From NCBI GenBank assembly GCA_002409595.1, contig DHNQ01000010.1, forward strand, positions 1 to 64,000: a stretch of 64,000 bases of DNA, read 5' to 3'. Position numbers and translations under genes: made by a program. Shown piece after piece: positions 50,592 through 59,281 of this stretch (the first letter of the stretch is position 1; each line of letters opens with the position of its first letter). The notes under the pieces were generated by a model that was given only the letters and a program-made list of their open reading frames with translations, made no database searches and was not told the DNA's origin. The DNA is from Dysgonomonas sp. UBA5412. GTDB lineage: Bacteria; Bacteroidota; Bacteroidia; Bacteroidales; Dysgonomonadaceae.

Positions 50592-52109
50592 TTACTCGCT
50601 GAGGTCTACGGCATAATATTTTCGAACCCCAGTAGCAGTTATACCTGATATAAACAAGACTTTGTCTTGGCTATTGGCAGTAGATGCTATAATATTTTCT
50701 ACTTCTGATGCCGATGAAACCGGTTGGTTGTTTATCTTCTGTATAATAAATCCTTTGGCTATTCCTTCTTTGTGGAATTTACCTGCATTGTCTATTCCGG
50801 CAACTTCAACACCATAGCTGACACCCAGATCTTTTTTCTTGTCAGTAGATAAATCTTTGAATGCTGCACCCACAGAGGCTATACCATCGCTTTTCTTGAT
50901 TACGGATGTACTACCGGAACTATTTTTTAGTGTAATGTCGTATGTCTTGTCGCTATTACCACGTTTGAGATTTACCTTAACTTTATCTCCCGGACGGAAT
51001 CTGTTGACCTGATCTTGTAATTCACTTACATTTCTCACTTTTACTCCGTTGATGGCTGTTATAACATCTCCTTCTTCCACTCCTGCTTGTTTAGCCGGGC
51101 TCATTTCTGCAAATCCGCCGACATAGACTCCCTCATTAAGTGTAAGGCCTTTTGTTTTTTCCGGATTGGCTTCTTTTGCTATTGCTAAGTCTTGAATCAT
51201 AACTCCAAGTACGGCACGTTGTACCGTTCCGAACTCTTTAATATCGGCAACGACTTTTCCAGCAATAGAAATTGGTACTGCAAATCCGTATCCGGCAAAG
51301 TCTCCGGTTTGAGAATAGATCATTGTATTGATTCCTATCAATTCTCCATTCGTGTTCACTAATGCTCCTCCACTATTACCTCGGTTAATAGCAGCATCGG
51401 TTTGAATGAACGATTGGATATTATTACCTCCCGATCCCATTCCTCCACGTCCTTTAGCACTTACGATACCAGCAGTAACGGTAGATGTAAGATTGAATGG
51501 ATTTCCAACTGCTAATACCCATTCTCCAACTTTCAGATTGTCTGAGTTGCCGAACGGAACATACGGAAAATCCTTTCCTTCTATTTTTAACAACGCAATA
51601 TCTGTTTGTGGATCAGTACCTATCAGTTTCGCTGTGTATTTGCTATTGTCATTGAGTGTTACTTCTATTTCGTTTGCCTTGTCTATTACGTGATTGTTAG
51701 TAATTATATAGCCATCTTTAGATATAATTACGCCTGAACCAAAGCCTACACTTGGCTGAGGTGAGCCATAATCTTGTCCGCCTCTGTCACCGAAACCAAA
51801 GAAATATTCGAACGGATCTATCATTCGTTGACGACCCTGCCTTTGTGAGGTTTGAGATTTTACTGTCGATTTGATATGGACTACTGCATGCACTGAATTT
51901 TCAGCAGCTTTTGTAAAATCGGGATAACCCTCTGCAGTCAAGCTCGCTAATTGGACTCCTTTTTGATCAAATTCGTGTCCGTAATTATAAAAATCGGCAG
52001 AGCTATATCCTCTTCGGTTGTCCATGAAGCTATACATTCCATATGTAGCTCCTATACTCACTAATGCAACCAGAGCGTAGGTTGAAACATTTTTCCAAAT
52101 CTTTTTCAT
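50592..52109 (-). CDS. degP: DegP/HtrA-family periplasmic serine protease
   Basis: The protease (505 residues from the ATG at 52109; an ATG at 52115 adds two) degrades or refolds damaged envelope proteins. It has an N-terminal hydrophobic signal/anchor (YALVALVSIGATYGMYSFM), then a trypsin-like domain with catalytic His142, Asp172 and Ser248, numbered from the upstream Met, in ITNNHVID, TDIALLK and RGNSGGAL. Two PDZ domains follow (from about 290, LNEGVYVGGFAEMSPAKQAGVEEGDVITAINGVKV, and from about 410). An LA-loop with QRQGRQRMIDPFEYFFGFGD is typical of DegP-like proteins. A signal-like region at the N-terminus favours periplasmic attachment. Confidence 0.93.
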   Translation of the reverse strand: MKKIWKNVSTYALVALVSIGATYGMYSFMDNRRGYSSADFYNYGHEFDQKGVQLASLTAEGYPDFTKAAENSVHAVVHIKSTVKSQTSQRQGRQRMIDPFEYFFGFGDRGGQDYGSPQPSVGFGSGVIISKDGYIITNNHVIDKANEIEVTLNDNSKYTAKLIGTDPQTDIALLKIEGKDFPYVPFGNSDNLKVGEWVLAVGNPFNLTSTVTAGIVSAKGRGGMGSGGNNIQSFIQTDAAINRGNSGGALVNTNGELIGINTMIYSQTGDFAGYGFAVPISIAGKVVADIKEFGTVQRAVLGVMIQDLAIAKEANPEKTKGLTLNEGVYVGGFAEMSPAKQAGVEEGDVITAINGVKVRNVSELQDQVNRFRPGDKVKVNLKRGNSDKTYDITLKNSSGSTSVIKKSDGIASVGAAFKDLSTDKKKDLGVSYGVEVAGIDNAGKFHKEGIAKGFIIQKINNQPVSSASEVENIIASTANSQDKVLFISGITATGVRKYYAVDLSE

Positions 52110-52164
52110 ATGCAAGTATTAATTAAAATTGTTTTATTGTTTTATGCTTTGTGTTTTCTAATTT

Positions 52165-52172
52165 CAAATGTA
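52165..52172 (-). promoter_or_regulatory. Possible degP -7 box
   Basis: Minus-strand TACATTTG (52172-52165) lies 56 bases before the start codon. No well-spaced TTG. The 357-base gap (52116-52472) otherwise holds only AT-rich sequence and the box for the symporter gene. Confidence 0.4.
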
Positions 52173-52330
52173 AACACAAAAAGCATACATTATATGTAGT
52201 TGAATGTTATTTTTTAACACTTTTAACCGAGAGAAAAATCTTTATTGCTATTTTAACAATTGAAACGGACTTTTTGTCAGATTCTCCAAATTGTTTATGG
52301 ATTAGAATATGCCTGTGATATGAAAAATAG

Positions 52331-52338
52331 TATCTTTG
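52331..52338 (+). promoter_or_regulatory. Possible -7 box for the sodium-solute symporter gene
   Basis: TATCTTTG matches the consensus, but it is 134 bases before the ATG and has no TTG at normal spacing. Confidence 0.4.
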
Positions 52339-52472
52339 ATTTCAATAATTTTTTATTTTAATTTACAATATTTGATTATATCATCATAGATAAAGAGTGG
52401 GATAAAACCATAAATCGTAAACCGATATATGAAAACAAAACATTGAATGTGTACGAAATGAAAAATAAATAA

Positions 52473-53930
52473 ATGGGAACTTCTATCTTAATTATTATTG
52501 CTTTATACTTTGCAGTATTATTACTTATCTCGCATTTTGTAAGTAAGAAACATAATGATAATGATGCCTTTTTTCTTGGAAATAGGAAATCTCCTTGGTT
52601 TGTCGTTGCTATTGCAATGGTAGGAACTTCCATATCGGGAGTAACTTTTGTGTCTGTACCGGGAATGGTAGGTAAGTTTGATATGACTTATATGCAAATG
52701 GTATTCGGATTTTTCTTCGGTTATTTGGTTGTGGCTTATATCCTTCTCCCTTTATATTACAAGTTGAATTTGACAACTATATATGGATATCTGGAACAAC
52801 GCTTCGGTTTTTATTCTTACAAGACGGGGGCGTCTTTTTTTATTCTTTCTAAAATAATTGGAGCGGCGGCACGCCTTTATCTTGTTGCTATGATTTTGCA
52901 AACATTGGTGTTTGATCAATGGAACGTACCCTTTTATATTACTGTTGCAGCTATTATTTTGTTGATCTGGGCTTATACTTTTCGAAGCGGAATAAAGACT
53001 ATTATCTGGACAGATACGTTGCAAACGTCTTGCCTTATACTTGGAGTTATTCTTATTATCTGGCAGTTAGCGTCTAAAATGGATTTGGATTTTCCTCAGC
53101 TGATAAATACGATTTCAGAAAGTGAACATTCGCGTATTTTTGTATTTGATGATTGGGCTTCGAAGCAGAATTTCTTTAAACAGTTTTTTAGTGGAGTCTT
53201 TATTACAATTGTTATGACAGGTTTGGATCAGGATATGATGCAAAAGAATCTGACATGTAAAAATCTAAAGGATGCTCAGAAAAATATGGTTACATACGGA
53301 TTCGCTTTTACTCCTATCAATTTTTTATTTCTTTCCTTAGGCATACTCCTTTTGCTATTTGCTTCTCAGGCTAATATTACTTTGCCGGAACATTCTGATC
53401 AAATATTACCGATGTTGGCAACAGAGTATTTGGGTTTACCTGTTCTTATCTTTTTCACGATAGGGATCATTGCAGCAGCTTTTTCGAGTGCTGATTCTGC
53501 ATTGACGGCATTAACAACCTCTGTCTGTATCGATATCTTGAATATAGACAAAGAAAATGAGAAAAAAGCAAAACAGATTAGGAAGAAAGTCCATATAGGT
53601 GTAAGTATTGCTTTCTTAATTGTGATTCTTATTATAAATTATATACAACAAGAAAATATTCTGGATACAATCTATAAGGTGGCTTCTTATACTTATGGTC
53701 CACTTTTGGGGCTATTCTTCTTTGGCTTATTTTCTAAGATAAATATAAGAGATAAATATGTGCCGATTGTCTGTGTTTTAGCTCCTATAATAAGTTATAT
53801 TTTCGAATGGGTCTTATTCTCTCTTTATAATTATAATGTGGGATATGAAATTCTTCTATTAAATGGAGTCCTTACTGCCCTCGGCCTTTTTCTATTAAGA
53901 CAAAAATCTAGTTCTATATATTTGAAATGA
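52473..53930 (+). CDS. Sodium:solute symporter family protein
   Basis: The 485-residue protein has about thirteen hydrophobic helices of the SSS/SLC5 family. It starts with ILIIIALYFAVLLLISHFVSKK, then NDAFFLGNRKSPWFVVAIAMVGTSISGVTFVSVPGMVG, in which SG-TFVS is the family's first sodium-binding region. TIYGYLEQRFG, SGIKTIIWTDTLQTSCLI, and AAAFSSADSALTALTTSVCIDI follow (second sodium-site helix). The substrate is unknown; sugars, amino acids and sialic acid are all carried by relatives. It is not linked to a catabolic gene. Confidence 0.9.
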   Translation: MGTSILIIIALYFAVLLLISHFVSKKHNDNDAFFLGNRKSPWFVVAIAMVGTSISGVTFVSVPGMVGKFDMTYMQMVFGFFFGYLVVAYILLPLYYKLNLTTIYGYLEQRFGFYSYKTGASFFILSKIIGAAARLYLVAMILQTLVFDQWNVPFYITVAAIILLIWAYTFRSGIKTIIWTDTLQTSCLILGVILIIWQLASKMDLDFPQLINTISESEHSRIFVFDDWASKQNFFKQFFSGVFITIVMTGLDQDMMQKNLTCKNLKDAQKNMVTYGFAFTPINFLFLSLGILLLLFASQANITLPEHSDQILPMLATEYLGLPVLIFFTIGIIAAAFSSADSALTALTTSVCIDILNIDKENEKKAKQIRKKVHIGVSIAFLIVILIINYIQQENILDTIYKVASYTYGPLLGLFFFGLFSKINIRDKYVPIVCVLAPIISYIFEWVLFSLYNYNVGYEILLLNGVLTALGLFLLRQKSSSIYLK

Positions 53931-53968
53931 ATATTAGATAGTAGATTCTATACATAATAGTTAATAAA

Positions 53969-53998
53969 AAACGGCAGGATAAATCTATCCTGCCGTTT
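53969..53998. terminator. Bidirectional terminator between symporter and OmpA/TPR lipoprotein genes
   Basis: AAACGGCAGGATA (53969-53981) and TATCCTGCCGTTT (53986-53998) form a 13-base stem with a 4-base loop. T-rich on the minus strand, weaker on the plus. Confidence 0.88.
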
Positions 53999-54022
53999 CT
54001 AGTTAATATATCGAATTGATAT

Positions 54023-55723
54023 TTATTTGATCAATATGTTTTTTACATCAGAGTTAGTCAGGAATTTAGCAAACTCTATGTCATTCAATACATCGTTTGC
54101 AGAAACGCCGTTATCTAATGCTGAACGGAGATTTCCAACTACGCCGGATGTATTATTTGTTCTGGCTGCAACAATGGCAGATAAATAGTAAGTCGTAGCA
54201 TCTTTATCTGCTACGCTGTTTAGTGTTTGTTGAGCCTTATTATAATTCTTAGTTAATATTTGAGCTAAAGCGGCATTGTTTGTTTTAGTCTCACCAAAAG
54301 ACTGTACTGCTCTATTGTAGTCACCCTTTTCTAGATATAGCAAACCTAAAGCCTCTCCAAGAGAGCTTGCTCCTGCTGCATTACCAAGCTGTTGTTCGGC
54401 TTTAGCAGTATTCCCATTAGCCAAAGAAAGTAGAGCTTGATTCATATTTGCTTCAGGGGCATTAGGTGTTACCTCCGATGCTTTGTTGAATGCCTGAATA
54501 GCTTTATCAGTCTGTTTGTTTTGGTAATAATATGCGCCAAGATTATTCCATCCACGATAATCGTTCGGGAATTTCTGAGTTACATAAGTATATACCTTTT
54601 CTTTAGATACTCCGTCAAGATTAGCTGCATACAGAAGCTCTTCGACAGAAAGGCTGCCTAAATTTGAGTTTGCAGCATTCTTTAGTTCTTCATCGGTCTT
54701 TCCGATTACTTCTACATTCGCAATTAGACGAGAACGACGAAGTTTTGGTAAGATCGTTTCCGCAAGATCTGAATATACAGCTGAGATATTTTTTATTTCT
54801 TTTTCTCTAGTTTCAGTATCAGGATACATTGATAAAACTCTCAGTACAAGATCCTTATCTTGAAGGCTGGATGCTTGTACTAACTTTTGGAATCCGTCCC
54901 AATCCTGAGCTGTATATCTGGCATTGATTTCTGTATCAATATTCTTTTTCTTAAATTCTTTTGATAAATAATTAGTCGTATTTGCTTCACGCTTTTCCGC
55001 TAACTTTTCATTCAAATCTAATCCTCCGTCAGGAGAAGCGTAAGCTGATACTTCAACATTTACATTCTTGCGATCATTTGTTTCTGCTTCTTTTACCAAA
55101 TCTTTCCATGCAGCCAAATTTGATGAATTCAATTCGCTCGAACGTAGTTCAGCTTGCTGTATAAGAAACATAATATCTGCATCATACGCCTCTTTTATTA
55201 TACGTTGGAAGGCATCGGGAGCTACGGCCGGTGTTGTTGTTGCAGCATTGGCTAAAGCCTGAGTTGCAATCACACCATCTGCTATTTTCAGATCGGGAAA
55301 ACCCTTAATAGCTTTACCTTTAGCTGCGAAATCAAATCGAAGAAATAATTCAGATTTGTTCATTGCCGGAGTGTAATCAAACTCGGATCTTAATGTAATA
55401 GGACTTCCGCTTTCATAGTTTACGACAGTGCCGTTTCCGGCTACTTTTTCGCCTTGATAAGTGTAAGATGTACCCAAAGCCTCGCCACCACTATATTTAA
55501 GTACAGGGGTAACCGTAACAGATGTATTTTTGTCTAACCATTTAGCTGGAAATCGTCCGTTAACAGTAACAGGAACTTTAGTTCCGACAAGTTCGAGCGG
55601 AGATGGGTTAGTTGTGAATAGTGAATTAGCCAATGGGGTGACTGTTTTCTTGCTACAAGATGTTGCCAAAATAGCAACAAGAGCAATTAATGATAGAAAT
55701 AGCTGTAATTTCTGCCTTTTCAT
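54023..55723 (-). CDS. Lipoprotein with an OmpA-like segment and C-terminal TPR repeats
   Basis: The 566-residue protein has a lipobox ending at Cys23 (LATSC). A beta-rich N-terminal domain (PLELVGTKVPVTVNGRFPAKWLDKNTSVTV) runs to about residue 170. An OmpA-like peptidoglycan-binding piece (VNVEVSAYASPDGGLDLNEKLAEKREANTTNYL, 221-253) follows, in which the aligned Asp and Arg are retained. From about residue 385 come TPR units (WNNLGAYYYQNKQTDKAIQAFNKASEVTPNAPEANMNQALLSLANGN). The combination suggests an envelope scaffold attached to the wall and to partner proteins. A minus-strand -7 box lies at 55777-55784. Function unknown. Confidence 0.8.
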   Translation of the reverse strand: MKRQKLQLFLSLIALVAILATSCSKKTVTPLANSLFTTNPSPLELVGTKVPVTVNGRFPAKWLDKNTSVTVTPVLKYSGGEALGTSYTYQGEKVAGNGTVVNYESGSPITLRSEFDYTPAMNKSELFLRFDFAAKGKAIKGFPDLKIADGVIATQALANAATTTPAVAPDAFQRIIKEAYDADIMFLIQQAELRSSELNSSNLAAWKDLVKEAETNDRKNVNVEVSAYASPDGGLDLNEKLAEKREANTTNYLSKEFKKKNIDTEINARYTAQDWDGFQKLVQASSLQDKDLVLRVLSMYPDTETREKEIKNISAVYSDLAETILPKLRRSRLIANVEVIGKTDEELKNAANSNLGSLSVEELLYAANLDGVSKEKVYTYVTQKFPNDYRGWNNLGAYYYQNKQTDKAIQAFNKASEVTPNAPEANMNQALLSLANGNTAKAEQQLGNAAGASSLGEALGLLYLEKGDYNRAVQSFGETKTNNAALAQILTKNYNKAQQTLNSVADKDATTYYLSAIVAARTNNTSGVVGNLRSALDNGVSANDVLNDIEFAKFLTNSDVKNILIK

Positions 55724-55776
55724 AGCTTCTAGTAATTATTGATTTGATTAAATAATGGGACTTTATTTCCTTTATA

Positions 55777-55784
55777 CAAATCTA
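55777..55784 (-). promoter_or_regulatory. Possible -7 box for the OmpA-like/TPR lipoprotein gene
   Basis: Minus-strand TAGATTTG (55784-55777) is 54 bases before the ATG. No TTG at a suitable distance. Confidence 0.4.
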
Positions 55785-55852
55785 CTCTATTTCTTCTTGA
55801 ATAGAAAATGTCTAAATGCTATTTTACGTATTACGAATGGATTTAATAATTT

Positions 55853-56722
55853 TTAATCTTTCAGCATCTTTACACTCAATAAAGCAGGTGTATAGATGTT
55901 ATTTTCTTGTAATGCAGCATAAGCTTTCTCATTCAATTCGACGTTTACAGAAGAATAGTCTACACTGTTTACCCATACTCTTATTGTTATATCAAATGTT
56001 CCATTATTTAAGGTTGTAACGCCTATAAAAGGAGTAGGTGCGTCTTTGATCAAAGCAGTATTTTTAATTACATTGTTCAGTATAGATTTTACATTATCTG
56101 CATTTACTCCAAAGCCAAAAGTGAATATAATATCAATACGTCTTTCTTTTTGATTAGAAAAATTAGTAATGCTTCCGGTTGACAGAGGCCCATTAGGTAT
56201 ATATATTGTTCTGTTGTCTCCTGTTAACAGCACTGTGTATAGAATACCAATAGAGTTTACCACTCCGTCCATGCCCTGAGCTATTATTCGATCTCCTAGT
56301 TTGAATGGTTTGTTGATTAATATCATAACACCTCCGGCAAAGTTGGATAAATTGTCTTTCATTGACATACCTACTGCCAAGCCCACTGCTGCAAGAATAG
56401 CAGCAAAAGAAGTAGTGGATATTCCTAATATATTGACTATGACTAAAAATAGGATTACTTGTAATGTAATATTAGCAAGACTGTCAAGAAAACTCTTTAC
56501 AGTCCTTTCTATGTGGCGTCTCTCCAAAAAACGTTCTATAAATTTTCGAAGCCATTTTATTATCCAGCGACCAATGATAAAGACTACTACTGCTATAATA
56601 AGCTTTATTCCGAAAGATACGGCCAGATTGAAGAAACGAATTAAGATATCGTCTATTGCCGAGATTGAAATATCTACTTTTTGAGGTATATCTCCTCCTG
56701 AAATAATTTGAGAAAGCATCAT
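55853..56722 (-). CDS. Small-conductance mechanosensitive channel (MscS family)
   Basis: The 289-residue protein has a first helix near residue 35, then a basic segment (WIIKWLRKFIERFLERRHIERTVKSFL). The pore-lining TM3 reads FAAILAAVGLAVGMSMKDNLSNFAGGVMILINKPFKLGDRI; the Gly/Ala-rich stretch and the following lysine are typical. A cytosolic beta domain (VLLTGDNRTIYIPNGPLSTGSITNFS) follows. It releases osmolytes on hypo-osmotic shock. Standalone, transcribed on the minus strand. Confidence 0.92.
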   Translation of the reverse strand: MMLSQIISGGDIPQKVDISISAIDDILIRFFNLAVSFGIKLIIAVVVFIIGRWIIKWLRKFIERFLERRHIERTVKSFLDSLANITLQVILFLVIVNILGISTTSFAAILAAVGLAVGMSMKDNLSNFAGGVMILINKPFKLGDRIIAQGMDGVVNSIGILYTVLLTGDNRTIYIPNGPLSTGSITNFSNQKERRIDIIFTFGFGVNADNVKSILNNVIKNTALIKDAPTPFIGVTTLNNGTFDITIRVWVNSVDYSSVNVELNEKAYAALQENNIYTPALLSVKMLKD

Positions 56723-56834
56723 ATATCTGAATGATTAATAGTTAGAAAATAAAGATCAAAAATAATTATTATTGTGTTAATAGATAGTGATTTGTGGCTT
56801 TTTTATTTCGAAAAATTTTAATATTCCCAATTCT

Positions 56835-56854
56835 TTTCAGAATTGATTCTGAAA
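56835..56854. promoter_or_regulatory. Inverted repeat between the MscS and PepSY-like genes
   Basis: TTTCAGAAT (56835-56843) and ATTCTGAAA (56846-56854) form a perfect 9-base dyad with 2-base centre in a 281-base divergent gap. Its size and symmetry suit a dimeric regulator site. No T tract. Confidence 0.4.
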
Positions 56855-57003
56855 TTTGTACAATCAGAAGATCTGGAAGAATATATTTTAGATGGTTAGC
56901 TTGAGTATATAGAGATATTGAAGCTTTTATGATTCTGATAAACATATTGATACAAAGTGAGACTACGATAAAAGAAATATTAGATTAATTAAAAACTTAC
57001 AAA

Positions 57004-57447
57004 ATGAAAAAAGTATTATTTGCATTGACTCTGTTGTTGACTTCATTCGTTTTTATTGGATGTGATGATGATGATGATAAAAAAATTGAAGTAAAAGATT
57101 TACCTGCTATTTCTCAAACTTTTCTCCAGACACATTTTCCTAATCAAGAAGTTCGTTTAGCCGAAAAGGATGATGACAGTTATGATGTGTTTTTAGTAAA
57201 TGGATTTAAAGTTGAATTCTATTTGTCAGGAGAATGGAATGATGTGTATGGATTTGGTATGCAAATACCTCAGAGCATAATAGATCTTTTACCCGAAACT
57301 ATCCCAACTTATATTAAGGAGCATTATCCTCAAAATTCCATAGTAGAGGTGAGTAAAGAAATGTATGGTTATGAGATAGAATTGAATAATGATTGGGACA
57401 TTCGATTTGATCAATCAGGTAATTTTATAGGAGAAGATCGTTCTTAA
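57004..57447 (+). CDS. PepSY-like domain lipoprotein
   Basis: The 147-residue protein has a lipobox at Cys20 (FIGC) then an acidic DDDDDKK run. The mature part consists of two PepSY-like (DUF2874) units: LPAISQTFLQTHFPNQEVRLAEKDDDSYDVFLVNGFKVEFYLSGEWNDV and LPETIPTYIKEHYPQNSIVEVSKEMYGYEIELNNDWDIRFDQSGNF, each with a helix, the HFP/HYP motif and a strand pair. Such proteins are abundant in the Bacteroidales envelope; some PepSY domains inhibit proteases, but no role is known for this one. A strong terminator follows. Confidence 0.85.
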   Translation: MKKVLFALTLLLTSFVFIGCDDDDDKKIEVKDLPAISQTFLQTHFPNQEVRLAEKDDDSYDVFLVNGFKVEFYLSGEWNDVYGFGMQIPQSIIDLLPETIPTYIKEHYPQNSIVEVSKEMYGYEIELNNDWDIRFDQSGNFIGEDRS

Positions 57448-57469
57448 AAATATTATTGTTTATTCCATC

Positions 57470-57510
57470 AAGAGAGAAATATATACGAGCATATATTTCT
57501 CTCTTTTTTG
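57470..57510 (+). terminator. Terminator of the PepSY-like gene
   Basis: A 15-base perfect stem, AAGAGAGAAATATAT (57470-57484) with ATATATTTCTCTCTT (57491-57505), followed by T6. Confidence 0.92.
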
Positions 57511-57572
57511 TTCGTAAATATGTATTGGTATAATCCTTTTAATAAAACTAGATATGCTAGTCTGTAAAAAAC

Positions 57573-57580
57573 TACCTTTG
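57573..57580 (+). promoter_or_regulatory. Possible -7 box for the TIGR02757 gene
   Basis: TACCTTTG matches TAnnTTTG, 22 bases before the ATG. No clear TTG upstream. Confidence 0.45.
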
Positions 57581-57602
57581 TAGTCTTAATAAAATAATAA
57601 AC

Positions 57603-58382
57603 ATGCTAGATATTGACTTGAAGGATTTTTTAGATAGAAAAGCTGATCAGTACAATACGCCGGAATTTATAGCTAATGATCCCATTAGTATTCCTCATAG
57701 TTTTTCGATCAAACAAGATAAAGAGATTATTGGTTTCTTTGCGGCTATATTTGCATGGGGACAAAGAAAAACGATCATTAATAAATGTCGCGAATTGGCA
57801 GAAAGAATGGATAATAGCCCACATGAATTTATTATTCATCATAGAGATACCGATCTGAAAAAATTGCTGGGATTTAAGCATCGTACATTTAATGATACAG
57901 ACTTGCTATACACTGTCGACTTTATGCGACGTCACTATACTTTATACGATAGCTTAGAAGACGCTTTCTTTCCTAATGAAGATATGAGTATAGAAGATTC
58001 ATTGATTTATTTTCAAAAATATTTTTTCGATCATCCAGACGCTCCATCTCGCACACGAAAACATATACCTTCTCCCAAACAAAAGTCAGCCTGTAAGAGA
58101 TTGAATATGTATCTGCGATGGATGGTTCGCAAAGACAATAGAGGTGTTGATTTTGGTTTATGGCAAAAGGCTCGGATGAAAGACCTGATATGCCCGCTTG
58201 ATCTTCATGTAGAGCGGACAGCACGCAAGCTGGGATTAATGTTACGCGACAAAGCTGATTGGCAGGCTGCTATCGAGCTGACTGAGAATCTAAAGCGATT
58301 TGATACCGAAGATCCTGCTAAATATGATTTTGCCTTATTTGGCATTTCAATAGAAGAAAAATGTCTTATTGATAAAATATAA
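57603..58382 (+). CDS. TIGR02757 (DUF2400) family protein
   Basis: The 259-residue protein is of the TIGR02757/DUF2400 family. Traits: LKDFLDRKADQYNTPEFIANDPISIPHSF at the start, IFAWGQRKTIINKCRELAERMDNSPHEFI, the RMNMYLRWMVRKDN-like block RLNMYLRWMVRKDNRGVDFGLW near residue 165, and PLDLHVERTARKLGLMLR. The block resembles helix-hairpin-helix DNA glycosylase regions, where the Asp of LDLH and nearby Trp are candidates for function. Function is not established. No signal peptide. Own -7 box upstream. Confidence 0.82.
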   Translation: MLDIDLKDFLDRKADQYNTPEFIANDPISIPHSFSIKQDKEIIGFFAAIFAWGQRKTIINKCRELAERMDNSPHEFIIHHRDTDLKKLLGFKHRTFNDTDLLYTVDFMRRHYTLYDSLEDAFFPNEDMSIEDSLIYFQKYFFDHPDAPSRTRKHIPSPKQKSACKRLNMYLRWMVRKDNRGVDFGLWQKARMKDLICPLDLHVERTARKLGLMLRDKADWQAAIELTENLKRFDTEDPAKYDFALFGISIEEKCLIDKI

Positions 58383-58430
58383 GAAATATACTTCCATATA
58401 CGTTATTATATACAGCAGCTTTTTTTTTAT

Positions 58431-58438
58431 TATATTTG
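58431..58438 (+). promoter_or_regulatory. Possible -7 box in the leader of rsmI
   Basis: TATATTTG matches the consensus but is 127 bases before the ATG and has no TTG at the usual spacing. Confidence 0.35.
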
Positions 58439-58565
58439 CACCTGTATAATGCTTATTTTTAAGCTGATAAAAAGTGTAAAATAGATGATTGATAAGCTAT
58501 AACAATCAGTTATCATTATACTTATGTAGAAAAAGGGAAAGAGGTTTTATACCTAAAGAAAGGAA

Positions 58566-59240
58566 ATGGGTAAGTTGTACATTGTTCCTACTCCGGTAGG
58601 TAATCTGGAAGATATAACATTCAGGGCTATAAGACTTCTGAAAGAATCTGCATTGATTTTAGCAGAAGATACTCGCACGACCGGTATGTTGTTGAAACAT
58701 TATGATATACAAAGCAAAATGCAATCATATCATAAATTTAACGAGCATAAAGCTGTTTCACATATTGTGGAGAGACTTAGTAGTGGGGAGGACATCGCGT
58801 TAGTATCGGATGCTGGCACTCCGGGTATTTCAGATCCTGGTTTTTTAGTAGTTCGCGAATGTGTAAAAGCCGGAATTGATGTAGAATGTCTGCCGGGGGC
58901 AACAGCCTTTGTTCCAGCGTTAGTTGCATCAGGTATTCCTTGTGATAAATTTTGTTTCGAAGGCTTTCTTCCTCAGAAAAAAGGACGTATGACCCGTCTT
59001 AAATTTTTGGCAGAAGAAACTCGGACAATTGTTTTCTATGAGTCTCCGCATAGGGTGCTAAAGACTTTAACTCAATTATCGGAATATATGGGAGAGGAGA
59101 GGTATGCAGCGACATGTCGGGAAATATCAAAAATGTACGAAGAGGTAAAAAGAGGTTCACTTAAAGAACTTATATCTCATTTCTCTGTGAACGAACCGAG
59201 AGGTGAGTTTGTTATAATTCTATCGGGAAAAGAAGATTAA
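58566..59240 (+). CDS. rsmI: 16S rRNA (cytidine1402-2'-O)-methyltransferase
   Basis: RsmI methylates the 2'-oxygen of C1402 in 16S rRNA. The 224-residue enzyme has the canonical LYIVPTPVGNLEDITFRAIRLLKES start, AEDTRTTGMLLKHY, LVSDAGTPGISDPGFLVVRECVKAG with the SAM loop, CLPGATAFVPALVASGIPCDKFCFEGFLPQKKG and FYESPHRVLKTL. It is the full-length counterpart of the diverged 25045 protein. Precedes a coiled-coil lipoprotein by 41 bases. A leader of about 125 bases may exist if the 58431 box is used. Confidence 0.95.
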   Translation: MGKLYIVPTPVGNLEDITFRAIRLLKESALILAEDTRTTGMLLKHYDIQSKMQSYHKFNEHKAVSHIVERLSSGEDIALVSDAGTPGISDPGFLVVRECVKAGIDVECLPGATAFVPALVASGIPCDKFCFEGFLPQKKGRMTRLKFLAEETRTIVFYESPHRVLKTLTQLSEYMGEERYAATCREISKMYEEVKRGSLKELISHFSVNEPRGEFVIILSGKED

Positions 59241-59281
59241 ATAAAAATTGATAATAAAACTAATAAGTTAAACATTTGTAT

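Noticed and set aside
59276..59281. TTG start for the coiled-coil lipoprotein
   Set aside because: The next codon but one is ATG followed by KKL, giving a standard lipoprotein signal.
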